A stretch of 23,671 bases of DNA, from contig JAFZUB010000141.1 of assembly GCA_017618515.1 (NCBI GenBank), positions 1-23,671 of the forward strand, in the 5' to 3' direction. Below the pieces are notes generated by a model, which was given only the letters and a program-made list of their open reading frames with translations, was not told the DNA's origin and ran no database searches. The stretch's first letter is position 1. Each line of letters opens with the position of its first letter. Shown in pieces: positions 7,029-15,047 of this stretch. This stretch comes from Bacteroidaceae bacterium (GTDB lineage: Bacteria > Bacteroidota > Bacteroidia > Bacteroidales > Bacteroidaceae). A program made the position numbers and the translations under genes.

Positions 7029-7700
7029 TTACTTCTTCAGGTCGAAGCCCATGCGGATGCCGTCGTAGTTTTTGCTGAGTTCACCGATGGTGCCCAATGT
7101 GGAATCGCCACTAATGGCGCTAACGAACTGCAGGGCCTGGAGGAGTTTCTTCGACTCAAAGAGCAGGCTGATGCCCTTCGCATTACGGGTGAGATAGCCC
7201 GTGGTGGAGAAGAGCAGCATCTTGAGCTGCACAGCACTAGTCTCGGGATTGTAGGTGTAACTGCCACTGACAGTCTGGCCGTCCACCTTCCCTTCGAATG
7301 TGTTGTCTTCTTTGAACGTGAAGTAGGTATTTGTACTATTGACGCCTATGCTTTGGAAGGGCCCCTCCAGCTCCTCGCGTGCCTTGGCAGCAGCCACTTC
7401 GCCACCAGCCTTAGCCAGCAGTTTCTCAGTGGTAAAGGCCACACCTGGGCCGCGATAGTTCCATGTGCCGATGATGTCTTTCTGCGACAGTTTTGTCGCA
7501 CCAATCACGTCGTAGAGGATATTAGCAACAGCGTCGCCTTGCGTGACAGCTCCAATGATGCCGCCTAGGATGCCTCCCCCGTTTGAACTACCGTTTGAGT
7601 TACCGTTAGTATTGGTAGAGGTGCTGCCACCGCCATTGAATGTGCAGCCCGCCAGCAGCATGGCGAGACATACGATGATAGATAATTTAAACTTTGACAT
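7029..7700 (-). CDS. DUF4923-like lipoprotein
   Basis: The 223-residue protein has a lipoprotein signal peptide with lipobox LLAGC (Cys19), then a Gly/Ser/Asn-rich tether (about residues 22-45), then a domain that resembles DUF4923, a Bacteroidetes lipocalin-like family of unknown function. Visible features are GIIGAVTQGDAVANILYDVIGATKLS, the conserved IIGTWNYRGPGVAFTTEKLLAKAGG, and a strand-rich second half (TNTYFTFKEDNTFEGKVDGQTVSGSYTYNP has the look of beta-barrel repeats). It should be anchored to a membrane and folded in the periplasm or at the cell surface. It is the last gene of the minus-strand group LRR protein-GH3-DUF4369-like, 29 bases after the previous stop. A role in binding a small hydrophobic ligand is only an analogy with lipocalins. 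Confidence 0.75.
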   Translation of the reverse strand: MSKFKLSIIVCLAMLLAGCTFNGGGSTSTNTNGNSNGSSNGGGILGGIIGAVTQGDAVANILYDVIGATKLSQKDIIGTWNYRGPGVAFTTEKLLAKAGGEVAAAKAREELEGPFQSIGVNSTNTYFTFKEDNTFEGKVDGQTVSGSYTYNPETSAVQLKMLLFSTTGYLTRNAKGISLLFESKKLLQALQFVSAISGDSTLGTIGELSKNYDGIRMGFDLKK

Positions 7701-7729
7701 AATATTTACGATTAACTAATTTAATATTC

Positions 7730-8359
7730 CTATTTCTTCTTCAGCATGATGGGATGGTTGATCCATTTGGGCTTCATGTATTTGATGGCGCCCTCAAGCT
7801 CCCCTTCGAAGAGTTGGGGGAAGCAGTAGGCAATCCATACAGAGATGATGCTGTTTTTATTGTCGAAGAGCACCTCGCGGGCTATATTTTTCTGGTTCTG
7901 GAGCATACTAGCGCGCACGGCTTCGGCATCGCGGTAAGCCTGGCGGCGCACCTCGGGGTCGTCGCTGAACACATCGATGTGGAAGCCTTCAGGGCTGGCA
8001 TCCCTGATTTCCCTGCAAGTGGCCTGCAGCTTCTGCGACATGGGCGAACCTGTGATGGTTCCCCTGTTCCAGTCGATGGTAATGTGCTTGCTATCGGGGA
8101 TAAGCACGAATACACTGCGCTCCGGCCATTGCTTCCAGTCGTGGAGTCGGATGAAAGCATCGCGTTCTACCTGCACCGTTGTCGAGAACTTGCCATCGGT
8201 TATGGGAAGAAGCTTGGCGTTTGCGGTGTCCTCATTGATGATGAGGTACAGTTTGGTTTGGCTTGGTGACACTGTGCCGTCGATGGTCACCTTGACTTTT
8301 TTTGCATAGCCAGTTGATATGGCAGCAATGGCGAAGAAGAGGATTATTAAACGTTTCAC
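7730..8359 (-). CDS. Exported DUF4369-like protein without thioredoxin domain
   Basis: The 209-residue protein starts with GTG and has a signal peptide of about 19 residues (MKRLIILFFAIAAISTGYA). The N-terminal part (VKVTIDGTVSPSQTKLYLIIN, then DGKFSTTVQVERDAFIRL, then VFVLIPDSKHITIDWN and ITGSPMSQKLQ) matches the beta-sandwich pattern of DUF4369, which in Bacteroidetes usually precedes a TlpA/ResA-type thioredoxin domain. Here the protein ends at residue 209 after a helical linker, and no CxxC thioredoxin motif follows. There is no sign of a frameshift: the next gene begins 29 bases later and is unrelated. It is 11 bases after the GH3 stop and so in its operon. The function is unknown; a scaffold or binding role outside the cytoplasm is inference. 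Confidence 0.7.
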   Translation of the reverse strand: MKRLIILFFAIAAISTGYAKKVKVTIDGTVSPSQTKLYLIINEDTANAKLLPITDGKFSTTVQVERDAFIRLHDWKQWPERSVFVLIPDSKHITIDWNRGTITGSPMSQKLQATCREIRDASPEGFHIDVFSDDPEVRRQAYRDAEAVRASMLQNQKNIAREVLFDNKNSIISVWIAYCFPQLFEGELEGAIKYMKPKWINHPIMLKKK

Positions 8360-8370
8360 GATCTTATTTT

Positions 8371-11160
8371 TTATTCTATGGTGATTTGGGTTGAGAGGGG
8401 AAGGTCTTCGGAGCTAGTGCCTGCGAAGACATTGTAGGTGCCGGGCAGCTGACGGAAGGCGTGCGTCTCCACGTCGAAGTAGCTGTAGGCGTGGTCATCG
8501 ATAGCTATCTCCACGGTCTTGCTCTCGCCTGGCTCAAGGCTGACCTTGGCAAAGCCGCGCAATTCCTTCGCGGGGCGGTCGATAGTAGTCTGGTCGGTCG
8601 GGCCTACATATATCTGCACTACCTCGCTACCAGCGCGGGTGCCAGTATTGCGAACTGTAACGGTGGCAGAACCTGCCGTAGCTTGAAGGTCGGAGACCTC
8701 GAACGTGGTGTAGCTCATACCAAAGCCGAAGGGGAAGAGCGGAGTCTTGTTGTTCTTCTGGAAACCGCGGTAACCGACGTAGATTCCTTCCTTGAACTGC
8801 ACGCGCTTATTAGTAGCCTTATAATAATTATAGGTGGGATTGTCGCTCTCCACTCGCTCGAAGGTCATGGGCAGTTTGCCGCTGGGGTTGACATTGCCGA
8901 AAATGATGTCGGCGAGAGCCGTGCCACCCTCTTGTCCCGGATAGCCGGCCCAGAGAACGCTCTCAACGCTATAAATCCACGAACTCATATTGACTGCGCC
9001 TCCGCTATTGAGCACCACTACGACAGGAACGCCAGTGCGTACAGCGGTAGTAATCATCTGCTGACGCTCGGAGGGCAGACTAAAGGTGCGGTCGATATTC
9101 TCACCCTCCAGTTTGCCGTCGAAACCCTCACAGACGATGATAGCATCGAGGCTGTTGAGCAGGGCGGTCTGCTCTGTCTTATAGTTGGGATTGTCGCTGC
9201 TTATGGCAAGCTTGGCCACAGCTCCGCCGCCAGCCTGATAGTAGCGAGCCACGATCTTATAGACCTGGCCAGCCTCGAGGTTCTGCGTAGCCGTCTTGGT
9301 ATGCTCAGCATTATCATTCCAATCGTCGATAATCTTAGCACCGTCAAGAGAGAAGTCCATGCCATCGTCAGCAGTATAAGCGAAGGTATATTTGCCAGTG
9401 TAGGAGCACTTGAAATAAGCCGTCCATACTGCTGAGAAGTTGCTGTCGCCGAGTCCGCTGACCGGTTTGGACTCCCAAGGATTCTCAATCACCTGATCCA
9501 CGCGACTAGCGTAAACGGTGCCGGAGGCAGTTTTATTCTTATAGTAGTCGGCACTCCATCCCGGAGTGGTGCAGTTTTCGTCAGTATAGAAATATACCTT
9601 GCCATTCTTGTTGGCTATAGGTTCGGCGTCGCTGAAGTCGATGAGCTGTACCTCCACGCCCTTGGCTTTGCCCACGGTCTCAAGACCCTGCAGTGCAGAG
9701 ACATAATGAAACGGTGACACGAGTCCACTGCCCGAGCCCGCGATGTAACCCTCGGCATTGTGGCCGATGACACCGACCTTCTTTATGGTAGTGGCATCCA
9801 GAGGCAGGAAATTGTCTTCGTTCTGCAGCAGCACGATACCCTCGGCTGCCGTGCGGTATGCCACCTCGGCATTATCCGCATTATCAAGAGCGATGGTCTT
9901 GTCGGCATCGATATATTCGTCAAGATGGAAATAGTAGATGGTGCGCAGGATGTCGAGTACCTTCTGGTCTATCTTTTCCTCCTTCAGTTTACCCTCGAGG
10001 ATATATTGCTGCACATCGGCGAACTTTATCTGATAATAACCGGGAGTGGCAGCCTCGTGGTCCACGCCATGGTCGAGGAGGTCGAGCACATGATTGTCGT
10101 TCCATCCGCTGCCCTTGGCGTAGTAGGGAGCGCCCCAGTCGCTGACGGTCATAAAGGGGTAGTGCCACTGCCCACGCAGGATATTCTGCATCAGCACGCT
10201 ATCCTCGCAGCAATACACTCCGTTGACCAGGTTGTAGCCCGACATGATGGAACCCACTTTAGCATCCTGTGCTGCACGGCGGAATGCCGGCAGGTAAATC
10301 TCCTGCAACGTACGCTCGTCAACATCGGAGCTGGTGCTGAGGCGGCCATACTCCATGAAGTTGGCAGCGAAATGCTTCATCATGCATATCACGCCCGGGT
10401 TGCTCTGCACGCCCTTGATATAGCCGCACGCCATCTGCGAGGTGAGCCACGGGTCTTCGCCCATATACTCGAAGTTGCGGCCATTGCGCGGTGAGCGACA
10501 GATATTCACGCCCGGACCGAGGATGAACTGTATGCCGCGAGCGCGGCTGTCGCGACCCAGTGCGCGGCCATAATCGTAAGCCAGGTCCTTGTTCCATGTG
10601 GAGGCGAGCACCACAGTAGTAGGATAGGCCGTGCTCTTCTTGTCAGTACGCACGCCCTGCGGGCCGTCGCTCATGAAGAGTCGGGGCAGTCCTATACTAT
10701 TGATGGCGCTGGTATAGAACGAGTTCTCTCCCACTATCAGATTCACCTTGTCGGCGAGCGACATCTTCTGCAGTGCCATGCGCGCCTTGCCGTCGGGGTT
10801 GTTGGCGAAGTTCTCCGAGTCTTGGTTGATGGTAACAGTGCGCGTGTGCTTACCGTCGGCAGAGGTAAGTGTGATGACTGCCGAGCGCGGCTCCTCACCT
10901 AAGTTGGCGGTAGCCTTGAAGCGCAGTCCTTCGGCGATCTTCTCCACCGTCAGCCAGTCAGCCTCAACGCTAACCGAGTACTCGGTGCTAGCCTCCACGC
11001 GCAGTGTGCCACTGAAGGCCATATAAGGGATATTGCGCCCCGCGGTAATGGGAACAATGACACGATTGGTGCTCTCGGCGATAGTGCTCTGAGCGTTAAT
11101 CAGATTGGAAATTGGAAATTGAAAATTGAGGATTAGGGCAAAGAGGAGTATCTTCTTCAT
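8371..11160 (-). CDS. Secreted GH3 glycosidase with BACON and PA14 domains (beta-glucosidase-like)
   Basis: GH3 enzymes release terminal sugars from beta-glucosides or beta-xylosides with retention. The 929-residue protein has a signal peptide ending NAQ (about residue 24), a BACON domain (about 36-114, ending TVTINQD), the GH3 N-terminal barrel (about 125-410) with SDGPQGVR, GPGVNICRSPRNGRNFEYMGEDP, MKHFAAN and the nucleophile Asp341 in VSDWG, and the GH3 C-terminal domain (about 430-780) interrupted by a PA14 domain (about 532-655, GWSADYYKN to KLAIS). The acid/base is probably one of the Glu residues in GKLEGENIDR (685 or 687). A fibronectin-III-like domain (about 845-925) ends it. The PA14 insertion is a known GH3 subtype that shapes the active site. 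It lies in an operon with an LRR protein upstream and two exported proteins downstream. The substrate cannot be read from sequence. Confidence 0.93.
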   Translation of the reverse strand: MKKILLFALILNFQFPISNLINAQSTIAESTNRVIVPITAGRNIPYMAFSGTLRVEASTEYSVSVEADWLTVEKIAEGLRFKATANLGEEPRSAVITLTSADGKHTRTVTINQDSENFANNPDGKARMALQKMSLADKVNLIVGENSFYTSAINSIGLPRLFMSDGPQGVRTDKKSTAYPTTVVLASTWNKDLAYDYGRALGRDSRARGIQFILGPGVNICRSPRNGRNFEYMGEDPWLTSQMACGYIKGVQSNPGVICMMKHFAANFMEYGRLSTSSDVDERTLQEIYLPAFRRAAQDAKVGSIMSGYNLVNGVYCCEDSVLMQNILRGQWHYPFMTVSDWGAPYYAKGSGWNDNHVLDLLDHGVDHEAATPGYYQIKFADVQQYILEGKLKEEKIDQKVLDILRTIYYFHLDEYIDADKTIALDNADNAEVAYRTAAEGIVLLQNEDNFLPLDATTIKKVGVIGHNAEGYIAGSGSGLVSPFHYVSALQGLETVGKAKGVEVQLIDFSDAEPIANKNGKVYFYTDENCTTPGWSADYYKNKTASGTVYASRVDQVIENPWESKPVSGLGDSNFSAVWTAYFKCSYTGKYTFAYTADDGMDFSLDGAKIIDDWNDNAEHTKTATQNLEAGQVYKIVARYYQAGGGAVAKLAISSDNPNYKTEQTALLNSLDAIIVCEGFDGKLEGENIDRTFSLPSERQQMITTAVRTGVPVVVVLNSGGAVNMSSWIYSVESVLWAGYPGQEGGTALADIIFGNVNPSGKLPMTFERVESDNPTYNYYKATNKRVQFKEGIYVGYRGFQKNNKTPLFPFGFGMSYTTFEVSDLQATAGSATVTVRNTGTRAGSEVVQIYVGPTDQTTIDRPAKELRGFAKVSLEPGESKTVEIAIDDHAYSYFDVETHAFRQLPGTYNVFAGTSSEDLPLSTQITIE
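11104..11138. repeat. Period-7 repeat inside GH3 signal-peptide codons
   Basis: ATTG recurs at 11104, 11111, 11118 and 11125 with a decayed fifth unit at 11132, an exact period of 7 bases on the plus strand. On the coding strand it encodes part of the signal peptide (residues about 9-20, LILNFQFPISN). The same unit family occurs at 11283-11324 and 13071-13098. Confidence 0.75.
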
Positions 11161-11196
11161 GTTATTCTGAATTTTAGCAGAGACGATTCGGTTTAA

Positions 11197-12534
11197 TTAT
11201 CGATTGAGGACTTTCTTGCGATTGCGAATGTATATCTGGTTTTTGGGGGGACTACTGAGTTGGCGACCAGAGAGGTCGTAGCATTGGTCATTGAGAATTG
11301 GACATTGAGAATTGAGCATTGAATCGTGGATTCCTGTAGCTTCGGGGTCATAAACCACGAAGGAGTTGGTGCGAATCTCAAGGTCGGGATACTTGCTGGC
11401 CGTCACAGTGAAATACACGCTGTCGATCTCGTGCCAGAAGCGGACGCGGCCAATCAGATACTGGTAGTCGGAACCGGTGCTACCCTTCAGCAGCTCATCG
11501 TCGGTGCTAGCATCGTAGGCTGTCAGCACACCGCTGCGGGTGCCACCCGCGTTGGTTACCAGCTCCGCGAAGTCCGTCAGTTCCCCGATGACCAATGAGT
11601 CGTAGCCGCACCAGATATTCTGTTGCAGTCCGCAGACATAGTGCTCGACCTTGGCGTCGGGATAGAATGAGGAGAAGGGCAGGCTGTTGTTGCTGCAATC
11701 AAAGAGGTAAATCGTTGTCTTGGTGGAGAAGTTGCGCAGGTCAAGCGACTCCAGAGTGTTGTTGCTCACGTTGGCGGTGACCAAGGCATTGGTGCCTTTG
11801 AGGTCGAGAGTGGTAAGAGTGTTGTTGTCTAGCCAGAGGTCCTGCAATGCAGCCGGCGCATTCATGCCCACACTACGCAGGGCGCAATGGCTCAGCATCA
11901 CCGAGTTGATGTCGGGACATAGGCTGAGGTCGACGCTACCCACGGCATTGTAGGCGGCCCATAGTCCGCGCAGGGCATTGTTCTGCCCCACGTTGAGCGA
12001 AGTCAGTCGGTTGCCCGAGCAACTAAGCACCTCCAGCAGCGGATTGGCGCTAACGTCGAGAGCGTCGATGAAGTTCTCGGCACAATCCAGATAGCGCAAC
12101 TGTCCGTTGTGGGTCGTGGAGAGCTTGTCTATCTCATTGCCGCTGCAATTGAGCTCATCAAGCTGTGCAAGCTCATCCACATTTAGGGCCACCAGTCGGT
12201 TGTCGGCACAGTTGAGGCTCACCAGATTGGGTGCGCCACTAACATCGAGCCACTTAATGCAGTAGCCCTCGCAGTCGAAGCCTGTGATGGTGGCGGGCAT
12301 AGTGATAGTCACCGTGTCGGTGGAGCACTTGCCGGCCAGCATGCCGTTGCTGTAATCGCCCTCAACGCCGTTGCCCCAGTCAACATGCACAGTGCCCTCG
12401 CCAGTGACCTTAAACGTTAGTTCGGCACACTTGTCGCCCCCGCTAAAAAGGCGGATAACCTGAGTCTGGGCCACGGCGGCAGCGCTAAGTAGCAGAGCTG
12501 CGACAAGCAGAATGGTATGTATTAACCTAATCAT
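11197..12534 (-). CDS. Secreted leucine-rich-repeat protein with C-terminal sorting-like tail
   Basis: The 445-residue protein has a signal peptide ending AVAQ (about residue 23). After a short beta-rich region (LTFKVTGEGTVHVDWGNG) come about eight 20-22-residue leucine-rich repeats (about 92-290) of the type L-x-x-L-x-C-x-x-N-x-L-x-x-L-D-V (for example LVSLNCADNRLVALNV and LEVLSCSGNRLTSLNV), with unusually frequent Cys in the strand position. A second beta domain follows (about 295-400), then a short low-complexity linker (404-417) and a tail YDLSGRQLSSPPKNQIYIRNRKKV. Such tails in Bacteroidetes resemble type IX secretion C-terminal signals, so export to the surface is likely but not proven. 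It is the promoter-proximal gene of the group with GH3 36 bases downstream, which hints at a role in glycan or host-surface binding. Confidence 0.82.
   Translation of the reverse strand: MIRLIHTILLVAALLLSAAAVAQTQVIRLFSGGDKCAELTFKVTGEGTVHVDWGNGVEGDYSNGMLAGKCSTDTVTITMPATITGFDCEGYCIKWLDVSGAPNLVSLNCADNRLVALNVDELAQLDELNCSGNEIDKLSTTHNGQLRYLDCAENFIDALDVSANPLLEVLSCSGNRLTSLNVGQNNALRGLWAAYNAVGSVDLSLCPDINSVMLSHCALRSVGMNAPAALQDLWLDNNTLTTLDLKGTNALVTANVSNNTLESLDLRNFSTKTTIYLFDCSNNSLPFSSFYPDAKVEHYVCGLQQNIWCGYDSLVIGELTDFAELVTNAGGTRSGVLTAYDASTDDELLKGSTGSDYQYLIGRVRFWHEIDSVYFTVTASKYPDLEIRTNSFVVYDPEATGIHDSMLNSQCPILNDQCYDLSGRQLSSPPKNQIYIRNRKKVLNR
11283..11324. repeat. Period-7 ATTGANN repeat encoding the linker of the LRR protein
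   Basis: ATTG recurs at 11283, 11290, 11297, 11304, 11311 and 11318, six units of exactly 7 bases. On the minus strand it encodes residues 404-417 (DSMLNSQCPILNDQ) directly before the C-terminal YDLSGRQ tail. Its sequence is unrelated to the LRR domain and of the same family as the repeats at 11104 and 13071. Confidence 0.8.
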
Positions 12535-12562
12535 ACACCTTATATATATTTATATTTGTCTG

Positions 12563-12570
12563 CAAAGATA
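12563..12570 (-). promoter_or_regulatory. Bacteroidetes -7 element for the LRR-GH3 operon
   Basis: On the minus strand 12570-12563 read TATCTTTG, matching TAnnTTTG. The expected transcription start is near 12559, leaving a leader of about 25 bases before the ATG at 12534. No convincing TTTG lies at the right distance for a -33 element. It is divergent from the rpsO promoter about 85 bases away. Confidence 0.5.
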
Positions 12571-12629
12571 GCAAAAAACAGCCAAACACGCATAATGCGA
12601 TAACACAATTCAAAAAAAAACGCAAAATA

Positions 12630-12661
12630 TTGGGCGATTTCATGAAAATTATCTACCTTTG
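12630..12661 (+). promoter_or_regulatory. Bacteroidetes promoter for rpsO
   Basis: TTG at 12630-12632 (-33 element) and TACCTTTG at 12654-12661 (-7 element) are separated by 21 bases. Transcription should begin near 12666, giving a leader of about 45 bases to the rpsO ATG at 12712. The intervening leader holds no strong Shine-Dalgarno sequence, as is usual in Bacteroidetes. Confidence 0.7.
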
Positions 12662-12711
12662 CACCCGCTTACAGAAATGTGGGCACCAAAACAACCAATT
12701 TTATCAATATT

Positions 12712-12981
12712 ATGTACTTAGATTCTGAAAAGAAGAAGGAGATCTTTGGACAATACGGCGCGTCCAACACTGACACCGGCTCACCCGAAGCTCAGGTGGC
12801 ATTGTTCTCTTACCGTATTTCCCACTTGACGGAACACATGAAGGCCAACCGTAAAGATCATAGTACCGAAAGGGCCTTAACGAAGCTGGTAGGCAAGCGC
12901 CGCGCCCTGCTCAACTATCTGAAGAGTAAGGACATTACCCGCTATCGTGAGATTGTCAAGAAGCTTGGCTTGCGTAAGTAA
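12712..12981 (+). CDS. rpsO: 30S ribosomal protein S15
   Basis: S15 is a primary 16S rRNA-binding protein that nucleates the platform of the small subunit. From the ATG at 12712 the product has 89 residues, the standard S15 length, and carries the family core: TGSPEAQVALFSYRISHLTEHM, then NRKDHSTERALTKLVGKRRALLNYLK and a basic C-terminal end. A frame from GTG at 12679 would add 11 residues (MGTKTTNFINI) that S15 proteins lack, so I reject it; Bacteroidetes S15 begins MYLD. A promoter lies about 50 bases upstream and a strong hairpin terminator follows the stop. In many bacteria S15 represses its own translation, but I do not recognise a specific regulatory fold here. Confidence 0.97.
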   Translation: MYLDSEKKKEIFGQYGASNTDTGSPEAQVALFSYRISHLTEHMKANRKDHSTERALTKLVGKRRALLNYLKSKDITRYREIVKKLGLRK

Positions 12982-13012
12982 ACCTTTCTTTTTGATGACC
13001 GACTGCTAAAGC

Positions 13013-13053
13013 AAAGCCGCATCCTTCATAGTTATTACGGAGGGTGCGGCTTT
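13013..13053 (+). terminator. Intrinsic terminator after rpsO
   Basis: AAAGCCGCATCC (13013-13024) pairs with the complementary arm around 13042-13053 (GGGTGCGGCTTT), extended by TTC with GGA-like pairs, giving about 15 pairs including two G-T pairs and an 11-base loop. Only a short TTT follows (13051-13053, part of the stem). It is the usual form of a Bacteroidetes intrinsic terminator, and makes rpsO largely monocistronic, though partial read-through into typA is possible. Confidence 0.8.
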
Positions 13054-13070
13054 CTGACCCCCTCTAAGAC

Positions 13071-13098
13071 ATTGAACATTGAAAATTGAGAATTGACA
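13071..13098. repeat. Period-7 ATTGANN repeat directly before typA
   Basis: ATTG at 13071, 13078, 13085 and 13092: four exact 7-base units ending one base before the ATG at 13100. They fill the place where a ribosome-binding site would be. Same unit family as 11104-11138 and 11283-11324. Confidence 0.8.
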
Positions 13099-13099
13099 C

Positions 13100-14899
13100 A
13101 TGTCCGAAATCAGAAACATAGCAATCATAGCTCACGTGGACCACGGCAAGACGACGCTGGTCGATAAGATGTTGCTGGCCGGCAACCTCTTTAGAAATAA
13201 CCAACCCACGGGCAGTCTTATCCTAGACAACAACGACCTCGAGCGTGAGCGCGGCATCACCATCCTCTCCAAGAACGTCAGCATCACCTACAACGGGGTA
13301 AAAATCAACATCATCGACACCCCGGGGCACTCTGACTTTGGCGGCGAAGTGGAGCGCGTGCTCAACATGGCCGACGGCTGCCTGCTGCTGGTAGATGCCT
13401 TTGAAGGCCCCATGCCGCAGACACGCTTCGTGCTAGAGAAGGCTTTGCAGATAGGCCTCAAACCTATCGTGGTCGTCAACAAGGTGGACAAGCCCAACTG
13501 TCGCCCCGAGGAGGTGTATGAGATGGTCTTCGATCTCATGTTCTCGCTCGGCGCCACAGAGGACCAGCTCGATTTTCCTGTAGTCTATGGCTCTGCCAAG
13601 CAAGGCTGGATGGGCGCCGACTACAACAATCCCACCGACGACATCAGCTACCTGCTCAACAAGATAATAGAGGTCATCCCTGCACCCAAGCACAACGAGG
13701 GCACCACGCAGATGCTCATCACCTCGCTCGACTATTCCAACTACACAGGCCGCATAGCTGTGGGCCGTGTCAACAGGGGCACCGTGCGTGAGGGAGAGAA
13801 TATCACCATCGCCCACCGCGACGGCACGATGGAGAAGACAAAGATAAAAGAACTCCACACCTTTGAGGGCATGAGCCATGTCCGCACCGCTGAGGTGCCG
13901 TGTGGCGACATCTGCTCCATCATCGGACTGGAGAACTTTGAGATAGGCGACACCATCTGTGACTTTGAGAACCCCGAGCCAATGCCACCCATCACCATCG
14001 ACGAACCCACCATGTCGATGCTCTTCACTATCAACAACTCGCCCTTCTTCGGCAAGGAGGGAAAGTATTGCACCAGTCGCCAGATAGAGGAACGACTGAT
14101 GAAAGAATTGCAGAAGAACCTCGCCCTCAAGGTCGATAAGACCGACAACTTCGACAGCTGGACCGTGTCGGGCCGCGGAGTGCTGCACCTCAGTGTGCTC
14201 ATCGAGACGATGAGACGCGAAGGCTATGAGCTACAAGTAGGTCAGCCGCAGGTAATCTACAAAGAGATAGACGGTCAGAAGTGCGAACCCGTAGAGGAGC
14301 TCACCATCAATGTGCCTGAGGAGTTCAGCAGCAAGATAATCGACATGATCACCCGCCGCAAGGGCGAGATGACAGCCATGGAGAGTCAAGAGGACCGCGT
14401 GACCATCACCTTTGATATCCCCTCGCGCGGCATCATCGGCCTCCGCACCAATATCCTCACTGCATCGCAAGGCGAAGCCATCATGGCGCACCGCTACAAG
14501 GGCTACCAACCCTACAAGGGTGACATCGCGCGACGCGTCAACGGCTCCATCGTAGCTCTGGAGAGCGGCACAGCCTTTGCCTACGCACTCGACAAGCTGC
14601 AAGACCGTGGCCGATTCTTCATCCATCCGCAGGACGAAGTGTATGGAGGACAGGTGGTCGGCGAACACGTACACGAAATAGACCTCGTGGTCAACGTGAC
14701 GAAGTCGAAGCAGCTCACCAATGTGCGCGCCAGCGGCACCGACGAGAAGGCCCATATTATCCCCCCCGTGGAGTTCAGTCTGGAGGAGGCGCTGGAGTAT
14801 ATCAAGGGCGACGAATATGTAGAGGTAACGCCCAAGAGCATCCGCATGCGCAAGATTATCCTCGACCACATGCAGCGCAAGCGCGCAGAGCGCGAATAG
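13100..14899 (+). CDS. typA: TypA/BipA translational GTPase
   Basis: TypA is a ribosome-binding GTPase of the elongation factor G superfamily, involved in late 50S assembly and stress or cold adaptation. The 599-residue length is typical. The G domain shows AHVDHGKTT (G1, residues 11-19), RERGITI (G2), DTPGHSDF (G3) and NKVDKP (G4). Domain II follows from about residue 205 (the [15 protein letters not shown] segment), then the EF-G-like domains III and V with [25 protein letters not shown] and the [32 protein letters not shown] block specific to TypA, and the C-terminal domain to RKRAERE. It follows rpsO and its terminator, and no TAnnTTTG promoter is visible in the 46 bases between terminator and start, so its transcription may depend on read-through or on an unrecognised promoter. 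Confidence 0.97.
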   Translation: MSEIRNIAIIAHVDHGKTTLVDKMLLAGNLFRNNQPTGSLILDNNDLERERGITILSKNVSITYNGVKINIIDTPGHSDFGGEVERVLNMADGCLLLVDAFEGPMPQTRFVLEKALQIGLKPIVVVNKVDKPNCRPEEVYEMVFDLMFSLGATEDQLDFPVVYGSAKQGWMGADYNNPTDDISYLLNKIIEVIPAPKHNEGTTQMLITSLDYSNYTGRIAVGRVNRGTVREGENITIAHRDGTMEKTKIKELHTFEGMSHVRTAEVPCGDICSIIGLENFEIGDTICDFENPEPMPPITIDEPTMSMLFTINNSPFFGKEGKYCTSRQIEERLMKELQKNLALKVDKTDNFDSWTVSGRGVLHLSVLIETMRREGYELQVGQPQVIYKEIDGQKCEPVEELTINVPEEFSSKIIDMITRRKGEMTAMESQEDRVTITFDIPSRGIIGLRTNILTASQGEAIMAHRYKGYQPYKGDIARRVNGSIVALESGTAFAYALDKLQDRGRFFIHPQDEVYGGQVVGEHVHEIDLVVNVTKSKQLTNVRASGTDEKAHIIPPVEFSLEEALEYIKGDEYVEVTPKSIRMRKIILDHMQRKRAERE

Positions 14900-14991
14900 A
14901 TAAAAAGAAACCGTCGGAGCTTTTTAAAGAATGCAGATCTCGCGGTAAAGAAAGGAGCTCAGAGAAAATTCGTACGCTCTCTGCAAAAAAC

Positions 14992-15047
14992 ACAATCTGT
15001 GCTGCACTCTCATAGCCTAAACGGCTATTTTGTGCAACACAGATTGT
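14992..15047. terminator. Nested hairpin, probable bidirectional terminator
   Basis: ACAATCTGTG (14992-15001) pairs with CACAGATTGT (15038-15047); inside it GCAC (15004-15007) pairs with GTGC (15032-15035), and inside that ATAGCC (15012-15017) pairs with GGCTAT (15023-15028) around a TAAAC loop. A run of A precedes the left arm (14985-14990) and a T-rich TTCTT follows the right arm, so it can end transcription from both typA and the convergent GT9 gene, whose stop is 10 bases away. It is longer and more elaborate than needed for termination. Confidence 0.75.

Noticed and set aside
7701..7729. Frameshifted thioredoxin domain after the DUF4369-like protein
   Set aside because: Only 29 bases separate it from an unrelated lipoprotein gene, and no CxxC thioredoxin motif exists in any frame nearby.
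8461..10494. Two long plus-strand frames (324 and 244 codons) opposite the GH3 gene
   Set aside because: GH3 domains and catalytic residues are continuous on the minus strand over this stretch; the antisense frames have no signal peptide, promoter or family motif.
12679..12711. GTG start giving an 11-residue longer S15
   Set aside because: S15 is 89 residues and starts MYLD in this phylum; the extra residues do not fit the family.
11104..13098. Period-7 repeats as a CRISPR array
   Set aside because: Units are 7 bases with no spacers, and no cas-like gene is in the window.
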